The notes under the pieces: generated by a model
Seen by the model: the letters and a program-made list of their open reading frames with translations, nothing else
Database searches by the model: none
Told to the model about the DNA's origin: nothing
Assembly (NCBI RefSeq): GCF_964355755.1
Contig: NC_092671.1
Location: forward strand, 15,172,501-15,236,500
Reading direction: 5' to 3'
Source: Antedon mediterranea
Lineage: Eukaryota; Echinodermata; Crinoidea; Comatulida; Antedonidae
DNA: 64,000 nucleotides
Shown: positions 13,701 to 26,800 of the stretch, piece by piece
Layout: each line of letters starts with the position of its first letter
Numbering within the stretch: position 1 is the first letter of the stretch
Translations under genes and position numbers: made by a program

Positions 13701-16700
13701 GTGACTTAGGCAATTAAGGAGAGCTGACTTATGATCTGCCTAACTCACTGCTTATATCAATATACTATATTTTTTGTGTTTCTGCCTCAGTCAGCTGTGT
13801 GACTTAGGCAATTAAGGAGAGCTGACTTATGATCTGCCTAACTCACTGCTTATATCATTATACTGCCCTCTGCACATTATCCGAGTGCTTTTATATACAT
13901 TTGCACATGCTCAGATTGTTTTTTTGTGTTTCTGCTTAAGTCAGCTGTGTGACTTAGGCAATTAAGGAGAGGAGAACCATGATTTTTTAAATAAAATAAA
14001 AAATGCATTTTTATAGTATATTTTTTAACCCATTTGTTACAAATTCTTTCGCTTTTATTGCTAATTTCCTTTTCTAAAACCATCAGTGTTAATTTTAATC
14101 TGAAGAGCTGATGCTATTAAATTTTGTTACTTAAAGGTAGCATTTTTTGTATATAGATAATATCGACAGCCTCATAACAAAAGTATCTAAGTCATAATTT
14201 GTTTTTTGTTTTTCTGCCTAACTCACTGCTAATATCAATATACTATATTTTTTGTGTTTCTGCCTAAGTCAGCTGTGTGACTTAGGCAATTAAGGAGAGC
14301 TGACTTATGATCTGCCTATCTCACTGCTTATATCATTATAATGCCCTCTGTACATTATCTGAGTGCTTTTATATACATTTGCACATGCTCAGATTGTTTT
14401 TTTGTGTTTCTGCCTAAGTCAGCTGTGTGACTTAGGCAATTAAGGAGAGGAGACCCATAATTTTTAAAATAAAATAAGAAATGCATTTTTATAGTATATT
14501 TTTTAACCCATTTGTTACAAATTCTTTCGCTTTTATTGCTACTTTCCTTTTCTAAAACCATCAGTGTTAATTCTAATCTGAAGAGCTGATGCTATTAAAT
14601 TGTGTTACTTAAAGGTAGCATTTTTTGAATATAGATGATATCGACAGCCTCATAACAAAAGTGTCTAAGTCATAATTTGTTTTTTGTTTTTCTGTCTAAC
14701 TCACTGCTTATATCAATATACTATATTTGTTGTGTTTCTGCCCAAGTCAGCTGTGTGACTTAGGCAATTAAGGAGAGCTGACTTATGATCTGCCTAACTC
14801 ACTGCTTATATCAATATACTATATTTTTTGTGTTTCTGCCTCAGTCAGCTGTGTGACTTAGGCAATTAAGGAGAGCTGACTTATGATCTGCCTAACTCAC
14901 TGCTTATATCATTATACTGCCCTCTGCACATTATCCGAGTGCTTTTATATACATTTGCACATGCTCAGATTGTTTTTTTGTGTTTCTGCTTAAGTCAGCT
15001 GTGTGACTTAGGCAATTAAGGAGAGGAGAACCATGATTTTTTAAATAAAATAAAAAATGCATTTTTATAGTATATTTTTTAACCCATTTGTTACAAATTC
15101 TTTCGCTTTTATTGCTAATTTCCTTTTCTAAAACCATCAGTGTTAATTTTAATCTGAAGAGCTGATGCTATTAAATTTTGTTACTTAAAGGTAGCATTTT
15201 TTGTATATAGATAATATCGACAGCCTCATAACAAAAGTATCTAAGTCATAATTTGTTTTTTGTTTTTCTGCCTAACTCACTGCTAATATCAATATACTAT
15301 ATTTTTTGTGTTTCTGCCTAAGTCAGCTGTGTGACTTAGGCAATTAAGGAGAGCTGACTTATGATCTGCCTATCTCACTGCTTATATCATTATAATGCCC
15401 TCTGTACATTATCTGAGTGCTTTTATATACATTTGCACATGCTCAGATTGTTTTTTTGTGTTTCTGCCTAAGTCAGCTGTGTGACTTAGGCAATTAAGGA
15501 GAGGAGACTCATGATTTTTTAAATACAATAAGAAATACATTTTTATAGTATATTTTTTAACCCATTTGTTACAAATTCTTTCTCTTTTATTGCTACTTTC
15601 CTTTTCTAAATTCATCAGTGTTAATTTTAATCTGAAGAGCTGATGCTATTAAATTTTGTTACTTAATAAAGGTAGCATTTTTTGTATATAGATGATATCG
15701 ACAGCCTCATAACAAAAGTGTCTAAGTCATAATTTTTTTTTCTGCCTAACTCACTGCTTATATCAATATACTACATTTTTTGTGTTTCTGCCTAAGTCAG
15801 CTGTGTGACTTAGGCAATTAAGGAGAGGAGACCCATGATTTTTTAAATAAAATAAGAAATGCATTTTTATAGTATATTTTTTAACCCATTTGTTACAAAT
15901 TCTTTCGCTTTTATTGCTACTTTCCTTTTCTAAAACCATCAGTGTTAATTCTAATCTGAAGAGCTGATGCTATTAAATTGTGTTACTTAAAGGTAGCATT
16001 TTTTGTATATAGATGATATCGACAGCCTCATAACAAAAGTGTCTAAGTCATAATTTGTTTTTTGTTTTTCTGTCTAACTCACTGCTTATATCAATATACT
16101 ATATTTGTTGTGTTTCTGCCCAAGTCAGCTGTGTGACTTAGGCAATTAAGGAGAGCTGACTTATGATCTGCCTAACTCACTGCTTATATCAATATACTAT
16201 ATTTTTTGTGTTTCTGCCTAAGTCAGCTGTGTGACTTAGGCAATTAAGGAGAGCTGACTTATGATCTGCCTAACTCACTGCTTATATCATTATACTGCCC
16301 TCTGCACATTATCTGAGTGCTTTTATATACATTTGCACATGCTCAGATTGTTTTTTTGTGTTTCTGCCTAAGTCAGCTGTGTGACTTAGGCAATTAAGGA
16401 GAGGAGACCCATGATTTTTTAAATAAAATAAAAAATGCATTTTTATAGTATATTTTTTAACCCATTTGTTATAAATTCTTTCGCTTTTATTGCCACTTTC
16501 CTTTTCTAAAACCATCAGTGTTAATTTTAATCTGAAGAGCTGATGCTATTAAATTTTGTTACTTAAAGGTAGCATTTTTTGTATATAGATAATATCGACA
16601 GCCTCATAACAAAAGTGTCTAAGTCATAATTTGTTTTTTGTTTTTCTGCCTAACTCACTGCTAATATCAATATACTATATTTTTTGTGTTTCTGCCTAAG

Positions 16701-19700
16701 TCAGCTGTGTGACTTAGGCAATTAAGGAGAGCTGACTTATGATCTGCCTATCTCACTGCTTATATCATTATACTGCCCTCTGTACATTATCTGAGTGCTT
16801 TTATATACATTTGCACATGCTTAGATGGTTTTTTTGTGTTTCTGCCTAAGTCAGCTGTGTGACTTAGGCAATTAAGGAAAGGAGACTCATGATTTTTTAA
16901 ATAACATAAGAAATACATTTTTATAGTATATTTTTTAACCCATTTGTTACAAATTCTTTCTCTTTTATTGCTAATTTCCTTTTCTAAATTCATCAGTGTT
17001 AATTTTAATCTGAAGAGCTGATGCTATTAAATTTTGTTACTTAATAAAGATAGCATTTTTTGTATATAGATGATATCGACAGCCTCATAACAAAAGTGTC
17101 TAAGTCATAATTTTTTTTTCTGCCTAACTCACTGCTTATATCAATATACTACATTTTTTGTGTTTCTGCCTAAGTCAGCTGTGTGACTTAGGCAATTAAG
17201 GTGAGGAGACTCATGATTTTTAAAATAAAATAAGAAATGCATTTTTATAGTATATTTTTTAACCCATTTGTTACAAATTCTTTCGCTTTTATTGCTACTT
17301 TCTTTTTCTAAAACCATCAGTGTTAATTCTAATCTGAAGAGCTGATGCTATTAAATTGTGTTACTTAAAGGTAGCATTTTTTGTATATAGATGATATCGA
17401 CAGCCTCATAACAAAGTGTCTAAGTCATAATTTGTTTTTTGTTTTTCTGTCTAACTCACTGCTTATATCAATATACTATATTTGTTGTGTTTCTGCCCAA
17501 GTCAGCTGTTTGACTTAGGCAATTAAGGAGAGCTGACTTATGATCTGCCTAACTCACTGCTTATATCAATATACTATATTTTTTGTGTTTCTGCCTAAGT
17601 CAGCTGTGTGACTTAGGCAATTAAGGAGAGCTGACTTATGATCTGCCTAACTCACTGCTTATATCATTATACTGCCCTCTGTACATTTAAATCTGAGTGC
17701 TTTTATATACATTTGCACATGCTCAGATCGTTTTTTTGTGTTTCTGCCTAAGTCAACTGTGTGACTTAGGCAATTAAGGAGAGGAGACTCATGATTCTTT
17801 AAATAAAATAAGAAATACATTTTTATAGTATATTTTTTAACCCATTTGTTACAAATTCTTTCTCTTTTGTTGCTACTTTCCTTTTCTAAAATCATCAGTG
17901 TTAATTTTAATCTGAAGAGCTGATGCTATTAAATTTTGTTACTCAAAGGTAGCATTTTTTGTATATAGATGATATCGACAGCCTCATAACAAAAGTGTCT
18001 AAGTCATAATTTGTTTTTTGTTTTTCGATCTAACTCACTGCTTATATCAATATACTATATTTGTTGTGTTTCTGCCCAAGTCATCTGTGTGACTTAGGCA
18101 ATTAAGGAGAGCTGACTTATGATCTGCCTAACTCACTGCTTATATCAATATACTATATTTTTTGTGTTTCTGCCTAAGTCAGCTGTGTGACTTAGGCAAT
18201 TAAGGAGAGCTGACTTATGATCTGCCTAACTCACTGCTTATATCATTATACTACCCTCTGTACATTATCTGAGTGCTTTTATATACATTTGCACATGCTC
18301 AGATCGTTTTTTTTGTGTTTCTGCCTAAGTCAGCTGTGTGACTTAGGCAATTAAGGAGAGGAGACTCATGATTTTTAAAATAAAATAAGAAATACATTTT
18401 TATAGTATATTTTTTAACCCATTTGTTACAAATTCTTTCTCTTTTATTGCTACTTTCCTTTTCTACAATCATCTGTGTTAATTTTAATCTGAAGAGCTGA
18501 TGCTATTAAATTTTGTTACTCAAAGGTAGCATTTTTTGTATATAGATGATATCGACAGCCTCATAACAAAAGTGTCTAAGTCATAATTTTTGTTTTGTTT
18601 TTCTGCCTTACTCACTGCTTATATCAATATACTATTTTTTTGTGTTTCTGCCTAAGTCAGCTATGTGACTTAGGCAATTAAGGAGAGCTGACTTATGATC
18701 TGCCTAACTCACTGCTTATATCAATATACTATATTTTTTGTGTTTCTGCCTAAGTCAGCTGTGTGACTTAGGCAATTAAGGAGAGCTGACGTATGATCTG
18801 CCTAACTCACTGCTTATATCAATATACTATATTTTTTGTGTTTCTGCCTAAGTCAGCTGTGTGACTTAGGCAATTAAGGAGAGCTGACGTATGATCTGCC
18901 TAACTCACTGCTTATATCATTATACTGCCCTCTGTACATTATCTGAGTGCTTTTATATACATTTGCACATGCTCAGATTGTTTTTTTGTGTTTCTGCCTA
19001 AGTCAGCTGTGTGACTTAGGCAATTAAGGAGAGGAGACTCATGATTTTTTAAATAAAATAAGAAATGCATTTTTATAGTATATTTTTTAACCCATTTGTT
19101 ACAAATTCTTTTTCTTTTATTGCTACTTTCCTTTTCTAAATTCATCAGTGTTAATTTTAATCTGAAGAGCTGATGCTATTAAATTTTGTTACTTAATAAA
19201 GGTAGCATTTTTTGTATATAGATGATATCGACAGCCTCATAACAAAAGTGTCTAAGTCATAATTTTTTTTGTTCTGCCTAACTCACTGCTTATATCATTA
19301 TACTACATTTTTTTGTGTTTCTGCCTAGACAGCTGTGTGACTTAGGCAATTAAGGAGAGGAGACTCATGATTTTTAAAATAAAATAAGAAATGCATTTTT
19401 ATAGTATATTTTTTAACCCATTTGTTACAAATTCTTTCTCTTTTATTGCTACTTTCCTTTTCTAAAACCATCAGTGTTAATTCTAATCTGAAGAGCTGAT
19501 GCTATTAAATTGTGTTACTTAAAGGTAGCATTTTTTGTATATAGATGATATCGACAGCCTCATAACAAAAGTGTCTAAGTCATAATTTGTTTTTTGTTTT
19601 TCTGTCTAACTCACTGCTTATATCAATATACTATATTTGTTGTTTTTCTGCCCAAGTCAGCTGTGTGACTTAGGCAATTAAGGAGAGCTGACTTATGATC

Positions 19701-22700
19701 TGCCTAACTCACTGCTTATATCAATATACTATATTTTTTGTGTTTCTGCCTAAGTCAGCTGTGTGACTTAGGCAATTAAGGAGAGCTGATGTATGATCTG
19801 CCTAACTCACTGCTTATATCATTATACTGCCCTCTGTACATTTAAATCTGAGTGCTTTTATATACATTTGCACATGCTCAGATCGTTTTTTTGTGTTTCT
19901 GCCTAAGTCAGCTGTGTGACTTAGGCAATTAAGGAGAGGAGACCCATGATTTTTTAAATAAAATAAGAAATGCATTTTTATAGTATATTTTTTAACCCAT
20001 TTGTTACAAATTCTTTCTCTTTTATTGCCACTTTCCTTTTCTAAATTCATCAGTGTTAATTTTAATCTGAAGAGCTGATGCTATTAAATTTTGTTACTTA
20101 ATAAAGGTAGCATTTTTTGTATATAGATGATATCGACAGCCTCATAACAAAAGTGTCTAAGTCATAATTTTTTTTGTTCTGCCTAACTCACTGCTTATAT
20201 CAATATACTATATTTGTTGTGTTTCTGCCCAAGTCAGCTGTGTGACTTAGGCAATTAAGGAGAGCTGACTTATGATCTGCCTAACTCACTGCTTATATCA
20301 ATATACTATATTTTTTGTGTTTCTGCCTAAGTCAGCTGTGTGACTTAGGCAATTAAGGAGAGCTGACGTATGATCTGCCTAACTCACTGCTTATATCATT
20401 ATACTACCCTCTGCACATTATCTGAGTGCTTTTATATACATTTGCACATGCTCAGATTGTTTTTTTGTGTTTCTGCCTAAGTCAGCTGTGTGACTTAGGC
20501 AATTGAGGAGAGGAGACCCATGATTTTTTAAATAAAATAAAAAATGCATTTTTATAGTATATTTTTTAACCCATTTGTTACAAATTCTTTCTCTTTTATT
20601 GCTACTTTCCTTTTCTAAAACCATCAGTGTTAATTTTAATCTGAAGAGCTGATGCTATTAAATTTTGTTACTTAAAGGTAGCATTTTTTGTATATAGATA
20701 ATATCGACAGCCTCATAACAAAAGTGTCTAAGTCATAATTTGTTTTTTGTTTTTCTGCCTAACTCACTGCTAATATCAATATACTATATTTTTTGTGTTT
20801 CTGCCTAAGTCAGCTGTGTGACTTAGGCAATTAAGGAGAGCTGACTTATGATCTGCCTATCTCACTGCTTATATCATTATACTGCCCTCTGTACATTATC
20901 TGAGTGCTTTTATATACATTTGCACATGCTCAGATCGTTTTTTTGTGTTTCTGCCTAAGTCAGCTGTGTGACTTAGGCAATTAAGGAGGGGAGACTCATG
21001 ATTTTTTAAATAAAATAAGAAATACATTTTTATAGTATATTTTTTAACCCATTTGTTACAAATTCTTTCTCTTTTATTGCTACTTTCCTTTCCTAAATTC
21101 ATCAGTGGTAATTTTAATCTGAAGAGCTGATGCTATTAAATTGTGTTACTTAATAAAGGTAGCATTTTTTGTATATAGATGATATCGACAGCCTCATATC
21201 AAAAGTGTCTAAGTCATAATTTTTTTTTCTGCCTAACTCACTGCTTATATCAATATACTACATTTTTTGTGTTTCTGCCTAAGTCAGCTGTGTGACTTAG
21301 GCAATTAAGGAGAGGAGACCCATGATTTTTAAAATAAAATAAGAAATGCATTTTTATAGTATATTTTTTAACCCATTTGTTACAAATTCTTTCGCTTTTA
21401 TTGCTACTTTCCTTTTCTAAAACCATCAGTGTTAATTCTAATCTGAAGAGCTGATGCTATTAAATTGTGTTACTTAAAGGTAGCATTTTTTGAATATAGA
21501 TGATATCGACAGCCTCATAACAAAAGTGTCTAAGTCATAATTTGTTTTTTGTTTTTCTGTCTAACTCACTGCTTATATCAATATACTATATTTGTTGTGT
21601 TTCTGCCCAAGTCAGCTGTGTGACTTAGGCAATTAAGGAGAGCTGACTTATGATCTGCCTAACTCACTGCTTATATCAATATACTATATTTTTTGTGTTT
21701 CTGCCTAAGTCAGCTGTGTGACTTAGGCAATTAAGGAGAGCTGACGTATGATCTGCCTAACTCACTGCTTATATCATTATACTGCCCTCTGTACATTATC
21801 TGAGTGCTTTTATATACATTTGCACATGCTCAGATTGTTTTTTTGTGTTTCTGCCTAAGTCAGCTGTGTGACTTAGGCAATTAAGGAGAGGAGACCCATG
21901 ATTTTTTAAATAAAATAAGAAATGCATTTTTATAGTATATTTTTTAACCCATTTGTTACAAATTCTTTCGCTTTTATTGCTACTTTCCTTTTCTAAAACC
22001 ATCAGTGTTAATTTTAATCTGAAGAGCTGATGCTATTAAATTTTGTTACTTAAAGGTAGCATTTTTTGTATATAGATAATATCGACAGCCTCATAACAAA
22101 AGTGTCTAAGTCATAATTTGTTTTTTGTTTTTCTGTCTAACCCACTGCTTATATCAATATACTATATTTGTTGTGTTTCTGCCCAAGTCAGCTGTGTGAC
22201 TTAGGCAATTAAGGAGAGCTGACTTATGATCTGCCTAACTCACTGCTTATATCAATATACTATATTTTTTGTGTTTCTGCCTAAGTCAGCTGTGTGACTT
22301 AGGCAATTAAGGAGAGCTGACGTATGATCTGCCTAACTCACTGCTTATATCATTATACTGCCCTCTGTACATTTAAATCTGAGTGCTTTTATATACATTT
22401 GCACATGCTCAGATCGTTTTTTTGTGTTTCTGCCTAAGTCAGCTGTGTGACTTAGGCAATTAAGGAGAGGAGACTCATGATTTTTTAAATAAAATAAGAA
22501 ATACATTTTTATAGTATATTTTTTAACCCATTTGTTACAAATTCTTTCTCTTTTATTGCTACTTTCCTTTTCTAAAATCATCAGTGTTAATTTTAATCTG
22601 AAGAGCTGATGCTATTAAATTTTGTTACTCAAAGGTAGCATTTTTTGTATATAGATGATATCGACAGCCTCATAACAAAAGTGTCTAAGTCATAATTTTT

Positions 22701-24148
22701 GTTTTGTTTTTCTGCCTAACTCACTGTTTATATCAATATACTATTTTTTTGTGTTTCTGCCTAAGTCAGCTGTGTGACTTAGGCAATTAAGGAGAGCTGA
22801 CTTGTGATCTGCCTAACTCACTGCTTATATGAATATACTATATTTTGTGTGTTTCTGCCTAAGTCAGCTGTGTGACTTAGGCAATTAAGGAGAGCTGACG
22901 TATGATCTGCCTAACTCACTGCTTATATCATTATACTGCCCTCTGTACATTATCTGAATGCTTTTATATACATTTGCACATGCTCAGATTGTTTTTTTGT
23001 GTTTCTGCCTAAGTCAGCTGTGTGACTTAGGCAATTAAGGAGAGGAGACCCATGATTTTTTAAATAAAATAAGAAATGCATTTTTATAGTATATTTTTTA
23101 ACCCATTTGTTACAAATTCTTTCGCTTTTATTGCTACTTTCCTTTTCTAAAACCATCAGTGTTAATTTTAATCTGAAGAGCTGATGCTATTAAATTTTGT
23201 TACTTAAAGGTAGCATTTTTTGTATATAGATAATATCGACAGCCTCATAACAAAAGTGTCTAAGTCATAATTTGTTTTTTGTTTTTCTGCCTAACTCACT
23301 GCTAATATCAATATACTATATTTTTTGTGTTTCTGCCTAAGTCAGCTGTGTGACTTAGGCAAATAAGGAGAGCTGACTTATGATCTGCCTATCTCACTGC
23401 TTATATCATTATACTGCCCTCTGTACATTATCTGAGTGCTTTTATATACATTTGCACATGCTGAGATCGTTTTTTTGTGTTTCTGCCTAAGTCAGCTGTG
23501 TGACTTAGGCAATTAAGAAGAGGAGACTCATGATTTTTTAAATAAAATAAGAAATACATTTTTATAGTATATTTTTTAACCCATTTGTTACAAATTCTTT
23601 CTCTTTTATTGCCACTTTTCTTTTCTAAATTCATCAGTGTTAATTTTAATCTGAAGAGCTGATGCTATTAAATTTTGTTACTTAAAGGTAGCATTTTTTG
23701 TATATAGATGATATCGACAGCCTCATAACAAAAGTGTCTAAGTCATAATTTTTTTTTCTGCCTAACTCACTGCTTATATCAATATACTACATTTTTTGTG
23801 TTTCTGCCTAAGTCAGCTGTGTGACTTAGGCAATTAAGGAGAGCTGACTTATGATCTGCCTAACTCACTGCTTATATCAATATACTATATTTTTTGTGTT
23901 TCTGCCTAAGTCAGCTGTGTGACTTAGGCAATTAAGGAGAGCTGACGTATGATCTGCCTAACTCACTGCTTATATCATTATACTGCCCTCTGTACATTTA
24001 AATCTGAGTGCTTTTATATACATTTGCACATGCTCAGATCGTTTTTGTGTTTTTCTGCCTAAGTCAACTGTGTGACTTAGGCAATTAAGGAGAGGAGACT
24101 CATGATTTTTTAAATAAAATAAGAAATACATTTTTATAGTATATTTTT
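1701..24148. repeat. 22.4-kb higher-order satellite array
   Basis: Roughly 105 copies of a core whose arms GCCTAAGTCA and TGACTTAGGC form a 10-bp inverted repeat around GCTGTG, followed by AATTAAGGAGAG. Cores are separated by only three distances, near 98, 150 and 327 bp. These come from a short (about 30 bp) or long (about 75 bp, with GCCCTCTGTACATT) segment before the core, and a short (about 20 bp) or long (about 290 bp, with TTTGTTACAAATTC) segment after it. These combine into composite units such as 478, 576 and 600 bp. Copies are very similar, and several multi-kilobase stretches are near-identical duplicates. The long segment leaves a 68-codon antisense frame open in 26 copies; I treat this as incidental. 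The array stops abruptly within a unit at 24,148. Confidence 0.95.
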
Positions 24149-24278
24149 AGTCGCGTGGACGCGACTCTATAGTTCACTATGTCGGTCGGTCGGTCTTTCG
24201 GTCGGTCGGTCGGTCGGTCTTTCGATCTGTCGGTCTGTCTGTCGGTCCGGTATCACTATGCGTTTTATCGCTTTTCTG
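24149..24278 (+). repeat. Right boundary block: hairpin, GTCG/GTCT tract and conserved tail
   Basis: A direct repeat of the block at 1,550-1,674. It has the identical hairpin arms AGTCGCG/CGCGACT with TGGA loop (24,149-24,166), the same TCTATAGTTCACTAT link, a GTCG/GTCT tract to about 24,247, and the tail CCGGTATCACTATGCG. The hairpin cuts directly into a satellite unit after TATATTTTT, where other copies continue TTAACCCATTTG. This is therefore a clean junction rather than gradual decay. Confidence 0.7.
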
Positions 24279-25170
24279 TACTTTTTGAACTGTTTTGATG
24301 TACAGAAAAGTTTTAAAGTACATTACTTTTTGAAAGTTCATTTTTTTCTGAGAGCAATCGACTTATGGCTGTTGGCCTTGTTTCAAAAAATTGACATACG
24401 CAGAACCCATTATTCGTCTCTGTGCATGCTTATTATGTAATAGTAACCATTTATGTCAAAAAATAAAAGGGTCGAAAATTGGCCACTTTTCTCAAATTTC
24501 TCCGTACTATAGTACAGGGATATTTTCAAAAAATAGCCAAATTTAGACCTTTTTTATTTTTGGACATAAATGGTTACTACACGTCTATAAGATTCTTATA
24601 ATGCATAGCAATATTATGGCAAAATATCAATATTTTAAAAAGTGCGTATTTTGGCAATTTTTTAGAAGAAAAATCTCTGTACTATAGGCCTAATAGGCCT
24701 ACAGGGATATTTTTAAAAATAGCAAAATTTTAACCTTTTTATTTTTTGACATAAATGGTTACTATATGTCTATAAGATGCTTATAACACAATAATATGCA
24801 CATATATAGCAATATTATTACATATTAACAGTATTAGGCGCTATATAAATACTGTTTATTATTATTATTATTATTTTAAAAATGGCGTATTTTGGCCATT
24901 TTTGGAGACAGATAATTTTTTTAAATGGCCAAAATACGCACTTTTGAAAATACTATTACTATGCAATAACATTGCTATAGGCCTATATGCGCATATATTG
25001 CATTATAACCATCTTATTTCCGATCTTTCTACTTTTCGACATAACTGGTTAGCATATTATCATAATTGACAAGCGCAGAACACGCATGTCAATTATGATA
25101 TGGTAACTAGTTATGTCAAAAATAAAAGAGTTGATATTTGGCAATTTTTGGAAAATTTCCCTGTACTATA
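24279..25170. repeat. Palindrome-rich repeat cluster, right flank
   Basis: Directly after the right block comes an inverted repeat with 11-bp arms CTTTTCTGTAC (from 24,271) and GTACAGAAAAG (24,300-24,310). From 24,370 the modules of the left flank return: CGCAGAACCCATTATTCG, ATAGTAACCATTTATGTC, GTACTATAGTAC, and the 150-bp unit with AAAAAGTGCGTATTTTGG (24,560-24,660). At 24,836-24,874 lies GGCGCTATATAAAT followed by a TTATTATT tail, which looks like the 3' end of a SINE/LINE on the + strand. No gene is supported. Confidence 0.7.
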
Positions 25171-26800
25171 TAGTACAAAAAAATTAGTATCTCAATACAT
25201 GTTATTAGTATCGAACTTTAAAAGAAAAAGAATGAGAAAATAGAAAATTTTTTAAATTCTTTGGAAATGCTTCAGCTCTTTTAAATTTATTTAACAAAAT
25301 AAAAAGTGTGAAGGGCTGCCTCTCCTAAAGGAACAGAAAGTTATGAGTTCACGTTAAAAAGTGATATTTACTCATTGTTTAATGTTTTCAGAGCGAACTA
25401 CTTGGAAGCAGACAGCGACAGAGGGCGGCCTATATTGAAGATAAAGCAACACAAGTAATTTGACCAATCATGATCTATCAACCCGTCGCTTGTCATTGGT
25501 CAACACTTTTACGTCCTTGTGTTACGTCCAAGTGGGAGGTGGTATAACAAGAAAATGATAACACAGAATAAAAAGTTGCTTTAGAAAGCGAACGAATTAT
25601 TATAGCCACAGTACGTTGAAAACAAATATACTGCACAACATTCTGAAACACATCCTATAGGCGCCGATTCATAACCCTGGACACGCAACACACAATGCTA
25701 TAATCTGATTTGTTTATATATAGGCCTAATCATATTTTAACATAACATTTATACAAAATATATTCAATTCTGAATTTTAGGTTTTTGTTACCTCCTACAC
25801 GAAATTTCTATTCAATTCAATATAAACACTTATTTCCTTCTATTGAATCATAATTAATATATATATATATATATATATATAAACATCATAGAAACGTAAT
25901 AATAATGTTTAAAAAAGGCAAACAAAAAAATGCATAACACAAACTATTATAATAAAAAATATAAATAATTTCTTTCATCCATGACTGCATTAAAAAGCTG
26001 TCCTTATCTAATGTCTAAAGCCTGTTTTCCACCAGACGAATATATTCGCGCGAATCGGACAAACGTAAGTTTTAATTAGTGGCACAATTTTCACGTTAAA
26101 AAAAGTAGGTGCAAATATAAATACGCATGCGCACTAGTCAATGTTTTTCTATTCGCGCGAATACATTAGCGTAGTGCAAAAGAGGCACAGTAGGTATGAA
26201 TCTTTATTGGTGTAAAGTTTGAATTTAAGACAACCATGAGTATCCTGTTGCCATAATTTGTCCTATACGCTACTCAAACACATTTAACAAACGAATGTAG
26301 CTCTGCAATGACCCATGGAGAAATAAGTTAGTTATTTCTCCATGAATGACCGTACTAATCCTTATTTATAAGTGTATCTTGTGGCGGATGAGTAAGAACA
26401 ATTAATTGACAATACTTAAATCCTACGTGTATTTTAACAGGCTGACCTGGTAAATAAAGGAAGTGACGAGTTATAGAAAAGACGCGTCATCTCTTAGACC
26501 TGTTTGAACGCATTTGTTGCTCCAATCGATAGCGATTTCTCTGGAGGTATCAGTGTTTTGTCTTTTTTCCGTTTCCTGATCTGTATATTCACTAGTATCG
26601 CGTTAAATATATTGCCTGTGGATCCCCACTTGTTGACATTTCTGTATACACCAGTAAACGGTACTTGGCCTAAAATCACATAGGCTTATAATACACGTTT
26701 AGCTGGTACTTGGTTGTTCCTTTTTCCAAAGAGATATATTACCTATGTGAACTTTTAACAAGGATACCAATGCACATTGTGGATTCATTATTGCCTAGAT
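25171..26800. other. Intergenic DNA upstream of the EGF receptor gene
   Basis: Contains an (AT)n run at 25,857-25,880. Two stretches resemble MITE ends: 25,470-25,560 (GTCATTGGTCAACAC, GTTACGTCCAAGTGGGAG) and 26,017-26,165, which starts AAAGCCTGTTTTCCACCAG and carries the palindrome ATTCGCGCGAAT twice. A 61-codon antisense frame at 26,494-26,679 has no recognisable family. The promoter and any 5' untranslated exon of the downstream gene must lie here or further upstream, but I cannot place a start site. Confidence 0.6.
26314..26344. other. Perfect 13-bp hairpin
   Basis: Left arm CATGGAGAAATAA (26,314-26,326) and right arm TTATTTCTCCATG (26,332-26,344) pair without mismatch around a 5-nt loop, about 450 bp before the receptor start codon. 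It could be a small MITE remnant or a structured 5' element. No function can be assigned. Confidence 0.6.

Noticed and set aside
3183-23634. 68- to 78-codon antisense frames repeated 26 times in the satellite (MVLEKESSNK-type start)
   Set aside because: Open frames repeat because the satellite unit repeats. Differences between copies include amino-acid changes (V/N/I/A at residue 2, S/R, H/Y), about as many other copies are broken, and there is no sign of a promoter or a known domain. A dN/dS test over all copies would settle it.
1701-24148. CRISPR array
   Set aside because: The spaced palindromic repeat looks superficially similar, but the intervals are themselves repeated, 98-327 bp long, and the genome is eukaryotic.
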